This document shows positions 51,572-60,629 of a DNA stretch of 64,000 nucleotides, one piece after another (position 1 is the stretch's first letter; each line of letters starts with the position of its first letter). Where the stretch lies: assembly GCA_024400425.1 (NCBI GenBank), contig JAKSMV010000009.1, positions 34,430 through 98,429 on the forward strand, written 5' to 3'. Source of the stretch: Bacteroidales bacterium. GTDB lineage: Bacteria; Bacteroidota; Bacteroidia; Bacteroidales; F082. The position numbers were made by a program, and so were the translations under genes. The notes below the pieces were generated by a model that saw only the letters and a program-made list of their open reading frames with translations, did not search any database and had not been told where the DNA came from.

Positions 51572-54412
51572 TCAGTTGTTCAACTCGTCTTTGAGATACT
51601 TGGCTGTATAGCTGCGCTCGCACTTGATGATTTCTTCAGGCGTGCCTTCGCAGAGGATTTCGCCACCGCGTGTGCCGCCTTCGGGTCCCATGTCAATGAT
51701 GTAGTCGGCCATCTTGATGACATCGAGGTTGTGTTCGATAATCAAGACGGTGTTGCCTTTTTCGACGAGTTTGTTGAGCACATTCATCAGCACCTTGATG
51801 TCTTCGAAATGCAAGCCCGTGGTAGGTTCGTCCAAAACGTAAAGCGTCTTTCCCGTGTCGTGTCGCGAAAGCTCGGCGGCCAGTTTGACGCGTTGCGCTT
51901 CGCCGCCCGATATGGTGGTTGAGGCTTGCCCTAAGGTAAGATAACCTAAACCGACATCTTGCAACGATTTGATTTTCTGAATGATGCTTGGAATGTTCTC
52001 GAAGAACTCAACGGCTTCGTTGATGGTCATATCGAGCACGTCGTTGATGGACTTGCCTTTGTAGCGCACTTCCAAAGTCTCGCGGTTATAACGTTTGCCT
52101 TGGCATTCGTCGCACACCACATTGACATTGGGCAGGAAATTCATCTCGATGACTTTCAACCCGGCGCCTTTGCAGGCTTCGCAGCGACCGCCTTTCACGT
52201 TGAACGAGAATCGTCCTGACTTGTAGTTCCTGATTTTCGATTCTGGCAACTCGCCAAACAACTTCCTGATTTCATCGAAAACCTTGGTGTAAGTTGCTGG
52301 GTTTGAACGCGGTGTGCGTCCGATAGGTGCCTGGTCGATTTCAATAATCTTGTCGATGTTTTCCAACCCTTCGATGGCTTCGTAGGCCAAAGGCTCCTTC
52401 ACCGAACGGTAGAATTTTTGGCAAAGGATAGGGGAGAGGGTTTCGTTGATGAGGCTTGATTTTCCGGAACCTGAAACGCCTGTCACACAAATCATTACGC
52501 CAAGCGGAAGTTTGAGATTGACATGCTTCAGGTTATGTCCCGTGGCACCTTTCAGCAACAGATAGTTGCCTTCAGTGGGCTTGCGTCGTTCTTTCGGAAC
52601 TTCGATTTGTCGTGTCCCGTTGAGGTATTCGCAGGTGATGGAATGACCGTTTTTTACTTCGCCTGGTTTTCCGGCAAACACCACTTCGCCTCCGTGACGA
52701 CCTGCGCCTGGACCAATATCAACTAGGTAGTCGGCATTGAGCATGGTGTCTTTGTCGTGTTCCACAACGATGACTGAGTTGCCGATGTCGCGTAACTCTT
52801 TCAGCGACTCGATGAGTTTGTGGTTGTCGCGTTGGTGCAGACCGATGCTGGGTTCGTCAAGGATATAAAGCACGCCAGTAAGTTGCGAACCGATTTGCGT
52901 GGCTAAGCGGATGCGTTGCGCTTCACCGCCAGAGAGTGATGCCGAAGGCCGATTCATGTTGAGGTAGTCGATGCCGATGTCCAATAGGAAATTGACGCGT
53001 TTCTCAATCTCTCGCAGAATCTCTTTTGCGATACCGAATTGTCTTTCAGTGAGTTTTGAAGGAAGTGACGTTATCCATTGACGCAGGCTGAGGGTGTCCA
53101 TCTCGGCCACCTCGGCAATGTTTTTTCCGTCGATGAGGAAGAATTGTGCTTCTTTTTTCAGCCTTGAGCCTCCGCAAACAGGGCATTTGACGTGGTTCAT
53201 GAACGAACTGGCCCAACGGGTGATGGAAGCGGGAGCGTCTTCGGTGTTTTGCTCTTCGATGAAGTTGACGATGCCTTCGAAGTTAATTCTTATTTTCGAT
53301 GTCACGCCAAGCGATTCGTGGTTCACCTCGAAGGTCTCGTTGGTGCCATACATGATGACATCCAAGGCCTCGTCGGAGATGTCTTTCATAGGTGTGTCGA
53401 GGGTGTAGCCGTATTTCAATCCGATGGCTTCCAGTTCTTTGAAGATCCAGCTGCCGCTTTTGTATTCACCAGCAGGAGCCAGTCCTCCTTTCTTGATGCT
53501 CAGGTTGGGATTCGGGATGAGCTTCTCTTTGTCAACGATGGTGATTTCACCCAAACCGTTGCATTTTGGGCATGCGCCGTAGGGTGAGTTGAACGAGAAA
53601 GTGTTAGGCTCGGGGTCTTCGTAGGAAAGTCCTGTGCTCGGACACATGAGCAGACGGCTGAAATATCTGACCTGCTGGCTGTCGTTGTCGAGCACCATGA
53701 GCAGGCCTTTGCCATAACGAAATGCGGTCTGCACCGATTTCTTCACGCGGGTAGCAATGTCGTCTCTCACTTCAATGCGGTCAACGACGATTTCAATGTC
53801 GTGGGTCTTATAGCGGTCGAGCATCATGCCATATTCCAATTCGCGCAGCTCGCCGTCAACACGGACTTTGGTGAATCCGGCTTGGCGGATGTGGTCGAAC
53901 AATTCGCGATAATGACCTTTGCGCCCGCGGACTGATGGTGCCAAAATATTGATTCGCTTTCCGCTGAAGTCGTTGAGAATCAAATCGGTGATTTGCTCTT
54001 CGGTGTAGCGCACCATCTTTTCGCCCGTGTTGTAGGAATAGGCTTCGCCGATGCGTGCATAAAGCAGACGAAGGAAGTCGTAAATCTCGGTGATGGTGCC
54101 AACGGTGGAACGTGGGTTCTTGTTCACCGATTTCTGTTCGATGGAGATGACAGGACTCAACCCCGTGATTTTATCTACGTCGGGACGTTGCATGTTGCCG
54201 ATGAACTGCCGTGCGTAGGCCGAAAAACTCTCCATGTAACGGCGCTGTCCTTCGGCATAAATGGTGTCGAAAGCCAACGACGACTTGCCGCTGCCGCTAA
54301 TGCCCGTGATGACCACCAGGGCATTGCGCGGAATGGATAAGTCGATGTTTTTTAGGTTGTTTTCCCTTGCTCCTAAAATCTCAAGGGTCTTGTCTTCACA
54401 AAATTCGTCCAT
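51572..54412 (-). CDS. uvrA: Excinuclease ABC subunit A
   Basis: UvrA recognises bulky DNA damage and loads UvrB in nucleotide excision repair. The 946-residue protein carries two ABC ATPase modules: Walker A GISGSGKSSLAFDT near 35 and GVSGSGKSSLINET near 640, with signature sequences SLSGGEAQRIRLA and ISGGEAQRVKLA. Zinc-binding cysteines are present in CPKCNGLGE, CPVCGGSRL and CEACKGAG ... CDECQGKRY. The start at 54412 (MDEFCEDKTLEILGARENN) is preferred; 6 extra residues are possible. It is convergent with the glucosaminidase gene and 23 bases downstream of the lytic transglycosylase gene on the same strand. Confidence 0.97.
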   Translation of the reverse strand: MDEFCEDKTLEILGARENNLKNIDLSIPRNALVVITGISGSGKSSLAFDTIYAEGQRRYMESFSAYARQFIGNMQRPDVDKITGLSPVISIEQKSVNKNPRSTVGTITEIYDFLRLLYARIGEAYSYNTGEKMVRYTEEQITDLILNDFSGKRINILAPSVRGRKGHYRELFDHIRQAGFTKVRVDGELRELEYGMMLDRYKTHDIEIVVDRIEVRDDIATRVKKSVQTAFRYGKGLLMVLDNDSQQVRYFSRLLMCPSTGLSYEDPEPNTFSFNSPYGACPKCNGLGEITIVDKEKLIPNPNLSIKKGGLAPAGEYKSGSWIFKELEAIGLKYGYTLDTPMKDISDEALDVIMYGTNETFEVNHESLGVTSKIRINFEGIVNFIEEQNTEDAPASITRWASSFMNHVKCPVCGGSRLKKEAQFFLIDGKNIAEVAEMDTLSLRQWITSLPSKLTERQFGIAKEILREIEKRVNFLLDIGIDYLNMNRPSASLSGGEAQRIRLATQIGSQLTGVLYILDEPSIGLHQRDNHKLIESLKELRDIGNSVIVVEHDKDTMLNADYLVDIGPGAGRHGGEVVFAGKPGEVKNGHSITCEYLNGTRQIEVPKERRKPTEGNYLLLKGATGHNLKHVNLKLPLGVMICVTGVSGSGKSSLINETLSPILCQKFYRSVKEPLAYEAIEGLENIDKIIEIDQAPIGRTPRSNPATYTKVFDEIRKLFGELPESKIRNYKSGRFSFNVKGGRCEACKGAGLKVIEMNFLPNVNVVCDECQGKRYNRETLEVRYKGKSINDVLDMTINEAVEFFENIPSIIQKIKSLQDVGLGYLTLGQASTTISGGEAQRVKLAAELSRHDTGKTLYVLDEPTTGLHFEDIKVLMNVLNKLVEKGNTVLIIEHNLDVIKMADYIIDMGPEGGTRGGEILCEGTPEEIIKCERSYTAKYLKDELNN

Positions 54413-54435
54413 CCCTCTGTGTCCTTGCAATTTGC

Positions 54436-55416
54436 TTATCTTGTTTCGCTGTTGTGTGTCTTAGCGTATTTTCCTGTCGGAATCTTAATGTCGTAACTAT
54501 TTCCTGCCGAGATGGTTAAGGTCTTTGAGCGTAGCCAAGGGTTGAAATATTTCAGCATCTTGTAGTTCGTGCCATGGTCGAAGGCAAACTGAGTCATGTC
54601 CGTAATGGATTCGGTGACGGTGATGGTCTTGCATTCAAATGGACGGTACCAACCATTGTCGCTAATTTGGAATCCATATTTCTCAGGGTTTTCAGTGATG
54701 CATTTGAGGGCAAGAATGCGAAAAACGTACCTTTGCGTTTCTTCAGGAAGCAGCATGTCGTAATACGAACTGACGAACTGCTCGTTCATGGTTTTGGTGA
54801 TGCGTCCTTTCCCGCAGTTGAAAGCGGCCGCGGCCGATGTCCAACTACCGAATTCCCTATAGGAGTTCTTAATGAACCTGCAGGCAGCAGCAGTCTCTAA
54901 TTCAACGTTGTAGCGCATATCGACTTCCTTGTCGATTTCCAAACCATATTCTTTTCCGGTGCTTTCGATGAATTGCCAGAAACCGACGGCTTTGGCTGAC
55001 GAAACGGCGTTGGTAAGGGCGCTTTCGGCCATGCAAAGGTATTTGAAGTCGTCGGGCAAACCGTTTTTCTCCATGATAGGCTCAATGACGGGGAACCAGC
55101 GTGTGCTTCGCTTTAGCAACAGCAACGTGCTGGAATGAAGGTACGAGTTGGTCAGAATTTCGCGTTCGAGGCGCTCGCGGACATAGAACAAGTCCAACGG
55201 CACTTCTTCGCCGCAAAATGTCAGCGACTCAGGCAACTCGATGTCGTGCGTCGGATGGTCGATTTTGTCAAACGAAAGGTATTCGTGGTCGGTGCCTTCG
55301 TAGCTTTCCATCTCGCTGTTGCTTGATTTCTGTGCTGCACACAAGGTAATGACTGCTGTTCCACCTATTAATAATAGAGCCAAGCAGATGGTCAGTATGA
55401 TGTTTCTAGTTCTCAT
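54436..55416 (-). CDS. Membrane-bound lytic transglycosylase (MltD-like SLT domain)
   Basis: The 326-residue protein starts with a membrane or signal segment (ILTICLALLLIGGTAVITLC). An SLT domain follows near residues 100-240: LPDDFKYLCMAESALT with the catalytic Glu in AESA, then SSAKAVGFWQFIESTGKEYG and AAAAFNCGKGRI. It cleaves peptidoglycan to 1,6-anhydro-muropeptides in the periplasm. The C-terminal 80 residues include a LysM-like region (ITDMTQFAFDHGTNYKMLKY). Its stop overlaps nothing, but its start overlaps the rfbC stop by 4 bases, so rfbC and this gene are coupled. Confidence 0.88.
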   Translation of the reverse strand: MRTRNIILTICLALLLIGGTAVITLCAAQKSSNSEMESYEGTDHEYLSFDKIDHPTHDIELPESLTFCGEEVPLDLFYVRERLEREILTNSYLHSSTLLLLKRSTRWFPVIEPIMEKNGLPDDFKYLCMAESALTNAVSSAKAVGFWQFIESTGKEYGLEIDKEVDMRYNVELETAAACRFIKNSYREFGSWTSAAAAFNCGKGRITKTMNEQFVSSYYDMLLPEETQRYVFRILALKCITENPEKYGFQISDNGWYRPFECKTITVTESITDMTQFAFDHGTNYKMLKYFNPWLRSKTLTISAGNSYDIKIPTGKYAKTHNSETR

Positions 55417-55958
55417 TGAAATGGGGTGACAAAGTCTTTGAAGAATGGCGAAATCTTATCTTTTTCAGAAAGGATGGGGTCTTCGATGTTCCAGTTGACG
55501 TTAAGGTCGGGGTCGTTCCAGCGCAGGCTGCCTTCTGAGGCTTTGTTATATACGTTGGTGCATTTGTAAGTGAAGACTGAATTGTCTTCGAGACATACAA
55601 AACCATGGGCAAAGCCTTCGGGAATCCAATACATAAACTTGTTTTCTTCGGTTAGCACTACCGATTCCCATTGACCATAGGTAGGGGAGTCCTTGCGCAA
55701 ATCGACGGCAACATCCATTACGGAGCCTTTCACCACGCGAACCAGTTTGCCTTGTGCAAAAGGCGGCTTCTGGAAATGCAGACCGCGCAAAACGCCTTTC
55801 ATCGACTTCGATTCGTTGTCTTGAACGAAATCCATGTTAAGGCCTAACTTGGCGAAACGTTCCTTGTTGTAGCTCTCGAAGAAATAGCCCCGCTCGTCAT
55901 AAAACACATCGGGCTTGATGACGAGCAGGTCTTTTATTTTTGTTTCAATGATTTCCAT
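55413..55958 (-). CDS. rfbC: dTDP-4-dehydrorhamnose 3,5-epimerase
   Basis: RfbC makes dTDP-4-dehydro-L-rhamnose for surface polysaccharides. The 181-residue cupin-fold protein has ERGYFFESYNKERF near 28, the catalytic His in GVLRGLHFQKPP near 62 and the downstream GKLVRVVKGSVMDVAVDLRK and FAHGFVCLED. The catalytic Tyr is in FTYKCTNVYNK. No rfbA, B or D gene is adjacent, so the rhamnose pathway must be split across the genome. The start at 55958 (MEIIETKIKD) is preferred. A GAGACGCG inverted repeat lies between this gene and lpdA. Confidence 0.93.
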   Translation of the reverse strand: MEIIETKIKDLLVIKPDVFYDERGYFFESYNKERFAKLGLNMDFVQDNESKSMKGVLRGLHFQKPPFAQGKLVRVVKGSVMDVAVDLRKDSPTYGQWESVVLTEENKFMYWIPEGFAHGFVCLEDNSVFTYKCTNVYNKASEGSLRWNDPDLNVNWNIEDPILSEKDKISPFFKDFVTPFQ

Positions 55959-55974
55959 GAACAAATAATTTGGT

Positions 55975-55998
55975 AGAGACGCGATTCATCGCGTCTCT
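55975..55998. repeat. Interspersed inverted repeat, GAGACGCG type
   Basis: AGAGACGCGAT (55975-55985) and ATCGCGTCTCT (55988-55998) are exact reverse complements around TC. The arm is shared with the element at 48098-48143. It sits just after the lpdA stop and may help end that transcript. Confidence 0.75.
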
Positions 55999-56005
55999 TA
56001 AATTA

Positions 56006-57397
56006 TTAAAGGTGAACACATTCGTTATAGGCAGCAGCAGCGGCTTCCATGATGCCTTCCGACATGGTCGGGTGGGGGAATACGGCATGGATGATGTCTT
56101 CGCCCTTGGCACCGAGTTCGCGGCACAACACAGCGGCAGCCACCATTTCGGTGACATTGTCACCCACCATGTGACAGCCCAACCAATCACCAGTCTTGGC
56201 GTCGAACACGACCTTGATGAAACCGTCGCGGTTGCCGGCGGCAGTAGCCTTTCCTGAAGCGGTGAATGGGAACTTGCCAATCTTCACTTCGTAACCTGCG
56301 GCGATGGCTTTGGCTTCGCTCAAGCCGACAGATGCGATTTCAGGAGTGGTGTAGGTGCAGCCTGGAATGTTGGCGTAGTTCAGTGGCTTAGGATTCAGTC
56401 CGCAGAGTTTCTCCACGCAGATGGTAGCTTCGTGGTCGGCCTTGTGGGCCAATGCGGGTCCGTGAACGATGTCGCCGATGGCGTAAATGCCTTCGACATT
56501 GGTGCGATAGTATTCGTCCACATTGATTTTGCCTCTCTCGGTGCTGATGCCGAGTTCTTCAAGGCCGAGGTTGTCGATGTTGGTCTGTACGCCAACGGCT
56601 GACAAAACGATGTCGGCTTCAACGGTCTTTTCACCCTTCTTGGTCATGATGGTGCAAATGCATTTCTCGCCCGTGGTATCCACATTGGTGACTGAAGCTT
56701 CGGTCATCACTGTCGTTTTCAGCTTCTTGAACGAGCGTTCCACTTGTTTCGACACTTCTTCGTCTTCGTTCGGAACAACGTTGGGAAGGAATTCCACCAA
56801 AGTGACCTTCACGCCCATTGAGGTGAAGAAGAAAGCAAACTCTGAGCCGATAGCACCTGAGCCGACAACCACCATGCTTTCAGGCAGTTTGTCCAAAACC
56901 AATGCCTGGCGATATCCTATGATTTTCTTGCCGTCGATAGGCAGAGCGGGCAGTTGACGCACGCGCGAACCTGTTGCCAAAATAATGTGGTCGGCTTCGT
57001 GTAGGCTGACGTTGCCTTCGGCATCGGTCACTTCAACTTGCTTGTTAGCAGTGAGTTTACCATAGCCAGCAATGATTTCCACATTGTTTTTATTGAGCAG
57101 ATATTGCACGCCTTTACTCATGGTTTCGGCCACACCGCGGCTGCGGGCAACGATGGCTTCCATGTCGGGCTTCACTTCGCCTTCCACCTTGATGCCATAG
57201 CTCTCCGCGTGTTTCATATAATTATATACGGCAGCGCTTTTCAGCAATGCTTTGGTAGGAATGCAACCCCAGTTGAGGCAAATGCCACCAACTTCGGCTT
57301 TCTCTACAACTGCCACTTTTTTACCTAATTGTGATGCTCTGATGGCAGCCACATATCCGCCAGGACCGCTGCCGATAACTATTACGTCGTATTTCAT
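56006..57397 (-). CDS. lpdA: Dihydrolipoyl dehydrogenase
   Basis: Lpd reoxidises dihydrolipoamide in 2-oxoacid dehydrogenase or glycine cleavage complexes. The 463-residue flavoprotein has the FAD fold GSGPGGYVAAIRASQLG near 10, the redox disulfide in GGICLNWGCIPTKA (Cys-x4-Cys near 40), an NAD fold VVGSGAIGSEFAFF near 175 and the His-Glu pair HPTMSEG near the C-terminus. No other complex subunits are adjacent. A 54-residue membrane protein gene overlaps its start by 4 bases. Confidence 0.96.
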   Translation of the reverse strand: MKYDVIVIGSGPGGYVAAIRASQLGKKVAVVEKAEVGGICLNWGCIPTKALLKSAAVYNYMKHAESYGIKVEGEVKPDMEAIVARSRGVAETMSKGVQYLLNKNNVEIIAGYGKLTANKQVEVTDAEGNVSLHEADHIILATGSRVRQLPALPIDGKKIIGYRQALVLDKLPESMVVVGSGAIGSEFAFFFTSMGVKVTLVEFLPNVVPNEDEEVSKQVERSFKKLKTTVMTEASVTNVDTTGEKCICTIMTKKGEKTVEADIVLSAVGVQTNIDNLGLEELGISTERGKINVDEYYRTNVEGIYAIGDIVHGPALAHKADHEATICVEKLCGLNPKPLNYANIPGCTYTTPEIASVGLSEAKAIAAGYEVKIGKFPFTASGKATAAGNRDGFIKVVFDAKTGDWLGCHMVGDNVTEMVAAAVLCRELGAKGEDIIHAVFPHPTMSEGIMEAAAAAYNECVHL

Positions 57398-57558
57398 TGT
57401 TGTATGTTTTGTTGATTATTTTCAAGATTGTCAAGGTCGTCGGGCGAAGCCGGATCGTCTTTCCGCTGGCTTACCTTTTTAATTATATAAGCCAACAGCG
57501 CCCAGAGCACAAAGAATGCCACTACGCTGATTATCCATATTGCCGCCAACTGAATCAT
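57394..57558 (-). CDS. 54-residue single-span membrane protein
   Basis: The start at 57558 gives MIQLAAIWIISVVAFFVLWA, one membrane helix (about residues 5-27), followed by a basic stretch (YIIKKVSQRK) and an acidic, Asn/Gln-rich tail (DDPASPDDLDNLENNQQN). A longer reading begins with 54 residues that look non-coding. Its stop overlaps the lpdA ATG (ATGA), so the two are translated together. The orientation is probably N-out, C-in. No function is known; a regulatory or anchoring partner of Lpd is a possibility. Confidence 0.6.
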   Translation of the reverse strand: MIQLAAIWIISVVAFFVLWALLAYIIKKVSQRKDDPASPDDLDNLENNQQNIQQ

Positions 57559-57779
57559 GATTTCGATGAATTTTATTGCGCTGCAAAGGTAATAAAAGTG
57601 TTTCGATTGGTGATATGTTTGGCTAAGGAAACCTAATTGCAAGTGAAAATCCCTAATGTTTTCCGAAATTGATTGTCTATGACCAAAATTTTTCAAAAAA
57701 TAATGCTTTATTAAAATCAACTAAATCAGTTTGTTGTAAATTGAATTGAAAAATAATTGAAAAAAAACTCAAAAAACGC

Positions 57780-57809
57780 TTGCCAGTAATGAAAAAGGTT
57801 GTACTTTTG
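57780..57809 (+). promoter_or_regulatory. Promoter of tRNA-Asp
   Basis: TTG at 57780-57782 and TACTTTTG at 57802-57809 are 22 bases apart. Transcription would begin near 57815, about 34 bases before the tRNA. Confidence 0.65.
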
Positions 57810-57848
57810 CACTCGCAAAGCAAAGCAATAGAGTTCTTTTTCAAGGCT

Positions 57849-57923
57849 GGTCCGGTAGTTCAGTTTGGTTAGAATGCCTGCCTGTCACGCAGGAGGTCGC
57901 GAGTTCGAGTCTCGTCCGGACCG
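57849..57923 (+). tRNA. tRNA-Asp (anticodon GTC)
   Basis: The 75-base gene folds as a cloverleaf. The acceptor arms are GGTCCGG (57849-57855) and CCGGACC (57916-57922) with discriminator G. The anticodon stem-loop is CCTGC-CTGTCAC-GCAGG with GTC, and the T-loop is TTCGAGT. CCA is not encoded. A terminator follows 10 bases later, so it is a single-tRNA transcript or shares readthrough with prfC. Confidence 0.97.
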
Positions 57924-57933
57924 CTCTCACAGA

Positions 57934-57960
57934 GCAACCCCAATCGGGTTGCTTTTTTTA
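57934..57960 (+). terminator. Rho-independent terminator after tRNA-Asp
   Basis: GCAACCC (57934-57940) pairs with GGGTTGC (57946-57952), followed by seven T. It lies 18 bases before the prfC ATG. Confidence 0.9.
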
Positions 57961-57977
57961 TAGGTTTTTGTAACGTT

Positions 57978-59552
57978 ATGTCATTCATCGATGAAATCAA
58001 TAGGCGGAGGACCTTCGCCATCGTAAGCCACCCCGATGCGGGTAAGACAACTTTGACCGAAAAACTGCTGCTTTACGGCGGTGCCATCCAAGTAGCAGGA
58101 GCAGTGAAATCAAATAAGATCAAGAAAACCGCCACCTCCGACTGGATGGAAATCGAACGCCAGCGTGGTATCTCGGTTGCCACCTCGGTCATGGGCTTCG
58201 AATATAAGGACACGAAAATCAACATTCTTGACACACCTGGCCACAAGGATTTTGCTGAAGACACTTTCCGCACCTTGACTGCCGTTGACAGCGTCATCGT
58301 TGTCATCGACTCGGCTAAGGGCGTTGAGTCGCAAACCGAGAAGTTGGTAGAAGTATGCCGCATGCGCAACACGCCTATCATCGTTTTCATTAACAAAATG
58401 GACCGCCCGGGCAAAGATCCTTTCGAATTGCTCGATGAGATTGAGCAGAAACTTGGCCTGACGCTTACCCCGCTGAGTTGGCCTATCAATAGCGGACCGA
58501 AATTTAAGGGGGTTTACAGCATCTACGACAAGAGCCTTTATCTCTTCAATTCCGACAAGCAGCACATCACCGAAGGCATCGCTATCGATGACCTCGCCGA
58601 CCCGCGTCTCGACCAGATGATTGGCGAGGATGCCGAGACTTTGCGCGCCGAAACGGAACTGGTGCAGGGCGTTTATAATAGGTTCGCGCGCGAAGATTAC
58701 CTCAATGGTGACGTTTGCCCTGTGTTTTTTGGCTCGGCCTTGAATAACTTCGGTGTGAAGGAGTTGCTGGATTGCTTCATCCAAATTGCACCGACGCCGA
58801 TTGGACGCGATACCGAAGAACGCCGCATTGAGCCAACCGAAGAGAAATTTACGGGTTTCGTTTTCAAAATCCATGCAAACATGGATCCGAATCACCGCGA
58901 CAGAATTGCCTTCGTAAGGGTTGTTTCGGGCCGTTTTGAGCGCAACAAGAACTATTTCCATGTGCGTCAACGTCGTGAATTGAAGTTCTCTAATCCGACG
59001 GCTTTCATGGCTCAGAAGAAATCGGTGCTCGATGAAGCCTATCCGGGCGACATTGTGGGTCTGTATGATGCGGGAAACTTCAAAATCGGCGATACTCTGA
59101 CCGAAGGCGAAATCCTGAATTACAGAGGCATTCCGAGTTTCTCGCCCGAGCAGTTCCGTTATGTCGAAAACTCCGACCCGATGAAATCAAAACAATTGGC
59201 AAAAGGTTTGGAACAGTTGACGGACGAAGGTGTGGCTCAGCTGTTTACGGGAAAAATGACGGGAAGAAAAATCATTGGAACCGTTGGCGAATTGCAGTTT
59301 GAAGTCATTCAATACCGTTTGCTGCACGAATACAATGCAAGTTGCCGCTACGAACCGATTTCACTCTACAAGACGGCTTGGATTACTAGCGATAACGAAG
59401 CCCAACTCAACGATTTCAAGACGCGTAAGTCGTTGAATCTGGCAGAAGACAAGGACGGACGAGATGTGTTTTTGGCCGAATCGCCATATGCTTTGCAGAT
59501 TGCGCAAGAAAAATATCCCGATATTGAGTTCCATTTCACTTCGGAGTTTTAA
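57978..59552 (+). CDS. prfC: Peptide chain release factor 3
   Basis: RF3 is a GTPase that removes RF1 and RF2 from the ribosome after termination. The 524-residue protein has the G1 loop [15 protein letters not shown] near 18, G2 region [16 protein letters not shown]3 [17 protein letters not shown]4 [12 protein letters not shown] near 140 and the RF3 C-terminal domain ([20 protein letters not shown]). Domain order and length are normal. No separate promoter is obvious between the tRNA terminator and this gene, so it may rely on readthrough. The HNH gene follows with a single base between stop and start. Confidence 0.96.
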   Translation: MSFIDEINRRRTFAIVSHPDAGKTTLTEKLLLYGGAIQVAGAVKSNKIKKTATSDWMEIERQRGISVATSVMGFEYKDTKINILDTPGHKDFAEDTFRTLTAVDSVIVVIDSAKGVESQTEKLVEVCRMRNTPIIVFINKMDRPGKDPFELLDEIEQKLGLTLTPLSWPINSGPKFKGVYSIYDKSLYLFNSDKQHITEGIAIDDLADPRLDQMIGEDAETLRAETELVQGVYNRFAREDYLNGDVCPVFFGSALNNFGVKELLDCFIQIAPTPIGRDTEERRIEPTEEKFTGFVFKIHANMDPNHRDRIAFVRVVSGRFERNKNYFHVRQRRELKFSNPTAFMAQKKSVLDEAYPGDIVGLYDAGNFKIGDTLTEGEILNYRGIPSFSPEQFRYVENSDPMKSKQLAKGLEQLTDEGVAQLFTGKMTGRKIIGTVGELQFEVIQYRLLHEYNASCRYEPISLYKTAWITSDNEAQLNDFKTRKSLNLAEDKDGRDVFLAESPYALQIAQEKYPDIEFHFTSEF

Positions 59553-59553
59553 T

Positions 59554-60270
59554 ATGGTCATATATACAAAAACACAGCTAATCAAGAATCTCGACCGAGT
59601 AGAAGGCTATCTCTCAAGCACTTCTGAGGAGCTTTATGACACTATGGCTCAGTATATTGCGAGAGGGCGGGTGTTTGTCTCTTATATTGTGGACGGTAGC
59701 TATCATTTCGCTCCAAGTAGATTCGTAGGGTATAAAGACAATACGCTAGTAAGGCATCAAAACAACGATGAAAAGGATGGTAGGATAACTACCCCTGCGA
59801 TATCAAAGATATTAGGTCCTAGAAAATTTGATTCAGAACTTGAAGATGAATATCTTAAGTATTGTGACTGGTTAGGTGTAACAGCAGCTAATCAAAAGAG
59901 GACTTATTGGCTGTTGGATCAGGATATTCTTGGTGAGTTAACATCGGAACCGTTTATAGAAGGTGGCTACATTATGAGATATCACCTTGTCCGTGAACGT
60001 AATCGTAAAGTAGTTAAAGAAGCCAAACGTTTATTCAGGTTAGCACATGATGGTAAACTGTTTTGTGAAGTATGTGGTTTTGACTTTAGCGAAAAATATG
60101 GAAGAATCGGAGACGGTTTTATTGAAGCCCATCATATTGTTGAGCTCTCTAAAACTAATGGTGAGTTCGAAATAAAACCGTCAGATTTCACAATGGTCTG
60201 TTCGAACTGCCATTCAATGCTACATAGAGGGGAATTAACTGTTTCGAAACTGAGAGATCAGCTTAAATAA
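59554..60270 (+). CDS. HNH endonuclease-domain protein
   Basis: The 238-residue protein has a beta-rich N-terminal region (IARGRVFVSYIVDGSYHFAP) and a C-terminal HNH zinc-finger nuclease: CEVCGFDFSEKYGRIGDGF, then IEAHHIVELSK and MVCSNCHSMLHRG. The four Cys and the His-His-Asn/His pattern are complete. HNH nucleases of this layout often cut modified or foreign DNA. The start at 59554 is preferred over one 30 codons upstream inside prfC. The gene is AT-richer than prfC and begins one base after it. This suggests insertion of an accessory gene behind a housekeeping gene. Confidence 0.82.
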   Translation: MVIYTKTQLIKNLDRVEGYLSSTSEELYDTMAQYIARGRVFVSYIVDGSYHFAPSRFVGYKDNTLVRHQNNDEKDGRITTPAISKILGPRKFDSELEDEYLKYCDWLGVTAANQKRTYWLLDQDILGELTSEPFIEGGYIMRYHLVRERNRKVVKEAKRLFRLAHDGKLFCEVCGFDFSEKYGRIGDGFIEAHHIVELSKTNGEFEIKPSDFTMVCSNCHSMLHRGELTVSKLRDQLK

Positions 60271-60629
60271 ACATATCCCATGCACATCTCCCGCACTTTG
60301 CATAGTGATATAGTATAGTCTGTTCAAATGACTTGTTTGTGTATGTGATTTCCGATAATGAAATGTTCGTTAATGTTGATGGTACTGACTATAAAGCCAA
60401 ACCTCAAAATGAAAGACCTGATTGTGTTGGGTGTGATTTTGTGAAGAAATTCAGTAAAGTTAGTAAACACGAATGACCATAAATTATTCATAAATTGATT
60501 CATAAATTATTATTTTTGATAATTCGTGTCCAATTCATGGGAATTCTTGTTCAAGAAAAGAAATATTTCCTACTTTTGCGTTGATAAACAGTTCAACATT
60601 TCAACAATCAACAATTAAACATCATTGTT
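60271..60629. other. Intergenic region before mscL with a gene remnant
   Basis: About 360 bases. It contains an open frame that ends at 60476 and reads DGTDYKAKPQNERPDCVGCD near its end (see the next entry). It also holds the mscL promoter region: TACTTTTG at 60571-60578 with a TTG at 60547-60549. I see no other gene. Confidence 0.5.
60363..60476 (+). CDS. Possible 37-residue protein or gene remnant with a Cys-x2-Cys motif
   Basis: From ATG 60363 to TGA 60474 the frame codes for MFVNVDGTDYKAKPQNERPD followed by CVGCDFVKK and a basic end. It is open further upstream to 60310 without an ATG. The VDG-x-YKA then C-x2-C-x-F pattern is like small phage or mobile-element proteins that carry a Cys pair. 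The C-terminal part of such proteins, with more Cys, is missing here, so it may be a remnant linked to the HNH gene. Confidence 0.35.
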   Translation: MFVNVDGTDYKAKPQNERPDCVGCDFVKKFSKVSKHE

